64,000 bases of DNA from positions 1,364,001 through 1,428,000 of the forward strand of contig NZ_FNWK01000001.1 in NCBI RefSeq assembly GCF_900108295.1, read 5' to 3'. This DNA is from Sphingopyxis sp. YR583. Its GTDB lineage: Bacteria > Pseudomonadota > Alphaproteobacteria > Sphingomonadales > Sphingomonadaceae. A program made the translations under genes and the position numbers. The notes beneath the pieces were generated by a model. It was not told the origin of the DNA, did not search any database, and was given only the letters and a program-made list of their open reading frames with translations. This document shows, piece by piece, positions 60,978-64,000 of this stretch (the stretch's first letter is position 1; each line of letters starts with the position of its first letter).

Positions 60978-61328
60978 TACTTAAAGTCGATAATGATCAG
61001 TATTATAGAAAGGAATTTGCTGTAGATATATAAATTAGTTTTCATAATATTCCATAATAAGATGTATTATATTTGCAGCATTTCATTATTACAGATGTTT
61101 GTATCTCATTGCGATTAATTTTCTGAATTAGAGTTTCGAAAGTGCTGGTGAAGCCTGCAAATGTGGTTGCGTCTAGGTTGATGTCCCTCTCGATGAAATG
61201 TTTTTTGTCATGGTAGAGACTCGCGGTAACCCTTCTGCATCCCGCGATGTCCGCGTGGAACGATCGGACGTTTGTCAGGTAGAAAGGGCACCCTCCGATA
61301 CCATGACCTCGGCAGTGGCAGTGCCGGC
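60978..61328. other. 351-base AT-rich interval with an orphan reading frame
   Basis: Between IS5 and trbI the DNA is much more AT-rich than the tra/trb genes. On the minus strand one frame is free of stops from about 61378 (inside trbI) down to a TGA at 61042. It contains HCHCRGHGIGGCPFYLTNVR and LYHDKKHFIERDINLDATTF, but has no ATG, GTG or TTG near its beginning. It looks like the 3' remnant of a lost gene, or is chance. Confidence 0.4.
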
Positions 61329-62429
61329 CTAGAAGGCCAAATTTCGGTCCACTAAAACGTGGACTCGTGCGCCCGGCCTAATACTGATTGTCTGGCGTAT
61401 CTCCAACTCCCGTTCGACGATGCGATCGCCAGCCCTGCCGATTGTCTGACCGGAGCTGTCGCGAATGGCGTCCGCGATGGCATCATTGTCGCCGCCGTTC
61501 GCCGCCTCGGTCCCAACACCGAGCAGGGTCGCAATCAGGCCGGCTTTTGTCATCCGCCCCCAATGATTATCGACGCGGTCGGCTACGCCAGCCGCGCCGG
61601 TGCCGTCGGTTGCGATCATGTCGTCGAGCGCGATTGATCGGCCGTCGGGATAAATGAGCCGGTTCCACACGATCATCGCGCGGTCCTGTCCAAACCGGAC
61701 GCGGGCGTCATAAGTGCCGATCAGACGGGCGCCTTGAGGTATAAGCCGGTTTCGTCCCGACACGCTGTCGAACACATCCTCGGTCACCTGCGCGATGACC
61801 TGACCGGGAAGATCGGAGGAAAGTCCGGTTACGAGCGCGGCGGCGATCGTCGAGCCGGCAAGCAGGGCATTGGGTCCGGCAGGCGCGGCAATGGCTTTGC
61901 TGGTACCGGGCCCGGCGGAGCTTGGCGGGGAAGCTACGGAAAGTGGCGACGGACCTGTCGTGGCCTCTTCTTCGATGGGAGGCGTTGATGTCGCGTTGCC
62001 CGAGCCCGTGAACAGCTTGCTTCCCCTTGCGCTTTCCTGAGCCTGGCGCTGCCGTTCCTTCTCCGCATCGGCGGGATCGTGCGCCGGTGCTCGTGGAACG
62101 GCGAGTGGCTCTGTGCCGGGTTCTGGCTCGACAGGGCCGGGCGGCAGCATATCCTTTGCTGCGCGTTCGGCAAGATCGCCATAGTCTTTCGGAGCGTCGC
62201 TGAGTGCCTCGGCGTCGCGTGGGGCGCTGACCGCGACATTTTCTTGGGTGTCGCGACTGCGGCTTTGGCCGAGGCTCCAAGCCAGCGCGGCGGCGATGGC
62301 GAGCGCGCCGGCTCCGCAAAGAATTGCAAGTGCCCTTCGGGAGAGCCGCTTCGGACGCGGCGGCGCGGCCCGCGTGTGGATCGGCGGGCGGTCGTGCGGG
62401 TCTTGCTGCTCGTCGGCACGCGACGTCAT
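61329..62429 (-). CDS. trbI: Conjugal transfer protein TrbI (VirB10 family)
   Basis: The product has 366 residues. A cytoplasmic head and one membrane span (about 33-52, ALAILCGAGALAIAAALAW) are followed by a proline-rich periplasmic region. The VirB10 C-terminal domain has LLAGSTIAAALVTGLSSDLP, VIAQVTEDVFDSVSGRNRLI and PQGARLIGTYDARVRFGQDR. It spans the envelope as the core of the mating channel. ATG 62429 overlaps the trbG stop (ATGA). It is the last trb gene of the operon here. Confidence 0.93.
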   Translation of the reverse strand: MTSRADEQQDPHDRPPIHTRAAPPRPKRLSRRALAILCGAGALAIAAALAWSLGQSRSRDTQENVAVSAPRDAEALSDAPKDYGDLAERAAKDMLPPGPVEPEPGTEPLAVPRAPAHDPADAEKERQRQAQESARGSKLFTGSGNATSTPPIEEEATTGPSPLSVASPPSSAGPGTSKAIAAPAGPNALLAGSTIAAALVTGLSSDLPGQVIAQVTEDVFDSVSGRNRLIPQGARLIGTYDARVRFGQDRAMIVWNRLIYPDGRSIALDDMIATDGTGAAGVADRVDNHWGRMTKAGLIATLLGVGTEAANGGDNDAIADAIRDSSGQTIGRAGDRIVERELEIRQTISIRPGARVHVLVDRNLAF

Positions 62430-63265
62430 GACTTCGGCCTTTGAGCGGCCACGCGATCGATACGGACGATCTGCTGCTTCTTCGTTCCGATCCGGAGTTC
62501 GGCGCGGGTGAACAGCCGGTCGACGATCATCATGCGGTCGGTGACGCGGTAGTTTACGAGTTCGGCCTTGCCGTCGTCGCCGATCAGGAACAGCGGTGGC
62601 AGTTCGCTCTGCGCGGTGGCAGCAGGAAAGAGGATATAGGTCTTGCGGCCATCGTCGAATAACTGGCTCGGCCGCCACGGCGGGCGGTGGCCGCTGATCC
62701 GGTAATCGAAGTTCAGCTTCTGCGGATCGATGTCAGTTGCAACCTGCGTTGCGGCGACCTGAGCAGCTTGTTCGGCCTTGGCTTGCAGGGCGATCAGGCC
62801 GTCCTGCGGATAGGACCAACGCGCGCTCGCCATGTAGCTGGATTGCGTCGATCTCAGTTCGACATAATAGGTCCGGCGGTTTGTGTTGATGACGAGATTG
62901 GTAACCAGGCCGGGATCGGTGGGCTTCACGAGGATATGCGTTCGCCGCGTCGGCCCGCCGCCGCTGGTTGCTTCGCCGATCACCCAGCGAGCCGTATCGC
63001 CGGCGGCAACCGCACCGGTGTCGGAAAGCTGTTCGCCTTCCTGCAGCGCGATGTCGGTGACTTTGCCGACGGCGGTGGTGACTTGATAAAGGCCGCCCGA
63101 CGCATAGAGGAAATTCTGGGTTGCGCCCTGCCATCCGGCGTCGCGCGGCTTGATGCGCGCCTTGTCGGTGGCGTTGTTGATGCTTGTGAGGCTGCTTTCC
63201 TGCGCCGTGGTGGCGATCGGGGCGGCGGACGCCAGCAGGGCGAGGGCGAGAGCGATATGTCTCAT
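62426..63265 (-). CDS. trbG: Conjugal transfer protein TrbG (VirB9 family)
   Basis: The product has 279 residues with a signal peptide (about 1-21). VirB9 features: YQVTTAVGKVTDIALQEGEQ, TARWVIGEATSGGGPTRRTH and LVINTNRRTYYVELRST, then a C-terminal domain with FDDGRKTYILFPAATAQSEL. It forms the outer ring of the core complex with TrbI. ATG 63265 overlaps the trbF stop by four bases. Confidence 0.93.
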   Translation of the reverse strand: MRHIALALALLASAAPIATTAQESSLTSINNATDKARIKPRDAGWQGATQNFLYASGGLYQVTTAVGKVTDIALQEGEQLSDTGAVAAGDTARWVIGEATSGGGPTRRTHILVKPTDPGLVTNLVINTNRRTYYVELRSTQSSYMASARWSYPQDGLIALQAKAEQAAQVAATQVATDIDPQKLNFDYRISGHRPPWRPSQLFDDGRKTYILFPAATAQSELPPLFLIGDDGKAELVNYRVTDRMMIVDRLFTRAELRIGTKKQQIVRIDRVAAQRPKS

Positions 63266-63957
63266 TCTTCTTCTCCAAGATCTTGGGACCAGTTGATCGC
63301 GTGGACGTAGAGGCCGAGTGGATTGCGGCTGAGCGTCTTGGCATCGGCGGGGGTGCGGACGACAAAGGTCAGGATTGCCGACCAGTGCGCGGTATGGGCA
63401 AGCTGGCCGCGGACATAGCGGCGCTCGTCCCACGCGATGCGGAAGCTGTCGGATGAGGCGCGCACCACTTGACGGACATCGACCGATATCTGCGTATCGT
63501 CGAGATCGGCGAACGGGTCTTTCCCCCGGGCATAGTCGTTGAGCACCGCGGTGCCGCGCTCGGTCGTAAAATCATAGGCGCTGGCGAGATTGTCGCGGAG
63601 CACGATCGGATCGGCGGGCCGAGCCCGGACATTCTCGATGAACCGCGCCAGATGCCACGCGATCTGCGGATCAGTCGGGCGATATTGGGCCTCGGCCCGC
63701 GTGACAGCGCGCGCGGCGCCGAGCCGGTCGACCTCGACCACATAGGGGACAATCTTGGCACCATAACGCAGGCGAAGATTGTCGGCGACGGCGAGCGACA
63801 GGATGAGTGTCGCGCCGAACGCCATCAACCGCCAGCTATGCGCCTGCGCGCGCGCCGAGCCGATGCGGTCGTCCCACGCTTGGCCCGCGCGCTGATACGG
63901 TGTTTCGGGAACAGGCTCGCGGCCGTAGCGCGACGAGGGACGGCGGAACGGGTTCAT
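63262..63957 (-). CDS. trbF: Conjugal transfer protein TrbF (VirB8 family)
   Basis: The product has 231 residues. A short N-terminus is followed by one membrane span (about 43-60, LMAFGATLILSLAVADNL). The VirB8-type periplasmic domain has KIVPYVVEVDRLGAARAVTR, WHLARFIENVRARPADPIVL and ILTFVVRTPADAKTLSRNPL. It is an inner-membrane scaffold of the channel. ATG 63957 overlaps the stop of trbL (ATGA). Confidence 0.93.
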   Translation of the reverse strand: MNPFRRPSSRYGREPVPETPYQRAGQAWDDRIGSARAQAHSWRLMAFGATLILSLAVADNLRLRYGAKIVPYVVEVDRLGAARAVTRAEAQYRPTDPQIAWHLARFIENVRARPADPIVLRDNLASAYDFTTERGTAVLNDYARGKDPFADLDDTQISVDVRQVVRASSDSFRIAWDERRYVRGQLAHTAHWSAILTFVVRTPADAKTLSRNPLGLYVHAINWSQDLGEEE

Positions 63958-64000
63958 GAACGATCCTCCAGACTGATATGGGCGCTACCGCCGCCATGGT
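63954..64000 (-). CDS. trbL: 3' end of trbL (VirB6 family), cut by window edge
   Basis: The last 15 codons read HGGGSAHISLEDRS and stop at TGA 63956-63954, overlapping trbF by four bases. The position in the trb operon and the typical polar tail support TrbL. The rest lies outside the window. Confidence 0.7.
   Translation of the reverse strand, partial: HGGGSAHISLEDRS

Overview
The window looks like a Sphingomonadales chromosome, most like Sphingopyxis. The evidence is the high G+C backbone, the CC_3452-type small exported protein, the order ftsK-lolA-xthA-ribA, the DUF6356 and MucR types, and the abundance of TonB/FecR genes. The genus is an inference, because no rRNA is present.

Region 1 (1 to about 27 kb) is ordinary chromosome. 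It holds the 3' end of putA, a CcmI-like TPR protein, glutamate dehydrogenase, rsh, an HxlR regulator, a LytS/LytTR two-component pair, ribA and xthA (translationally coupled), lolA, ftsK, a UbiH-family hydroxylase, a sigma-region-2-like protein, and a cnoX/lon-N pair. Embedded in it (2936-12607) is a tight four-gene cluster: a penta-haem cytochrome, a lipoprotein with two HbpS/GlcG domains, a large outer-membrane barrel, and a 1442-residue deca-haem cytochrome with a C-terminal LVIVD propeller. Together these look like an uncharacterised trans-outer-membrane electron conduit.

Region 2 (from tRNA-Gly at 27074 to the right edge) is an integrative conjugative element (ICE) of the Ti/IncP type, and only part of it is in view. 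The modules in order are: a large serine recombinase with C-terminal HNH-associated-type repeats; small regulators (Lrp, and two proteins that fuse a sigma-4-like HTH to an RNA-polymerase alpha-CTD-like domain); an HNH nuclease; ArdC and DUF2958; a ParB-like protein; MucR; a frameshifted DUF2285 gene; AlpA-like HTH, TraF and a lytic transglycosylase; TraD/TraC; the TraA relaxase with a candidate oriT; a third sigma-4/alpha-CTD-like protein; two tRNA genes, one structurally odd; and a TraD coupling protein. At the right edge trbI, trbG, trbF and the tail of trbL lie on the minus strand.

Region 3 (about 47.2-61.3 kb) is cargo inside the ICE. It contains a LuxR-type HTH with two partners, LysR, and an ECF sigma / FecR anti-sigma / STN-TonB receptor / M16 metallopeptidase cassette. 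That cassette resembles cell-surface-signalled uptake-and-proteolysis systems such as FusA/FusC or PqqL. The receptor barrel and the peptidase are strikingly AT-rich compared with everything around them, which suggests separate acquisition. Downstream lie an unusual IS66 derivative with intact target duplications but no tnpC, a small secreted protein, a complete IS5/IS427-type element, and an AT-rich stretch holding an orphan reading frame.
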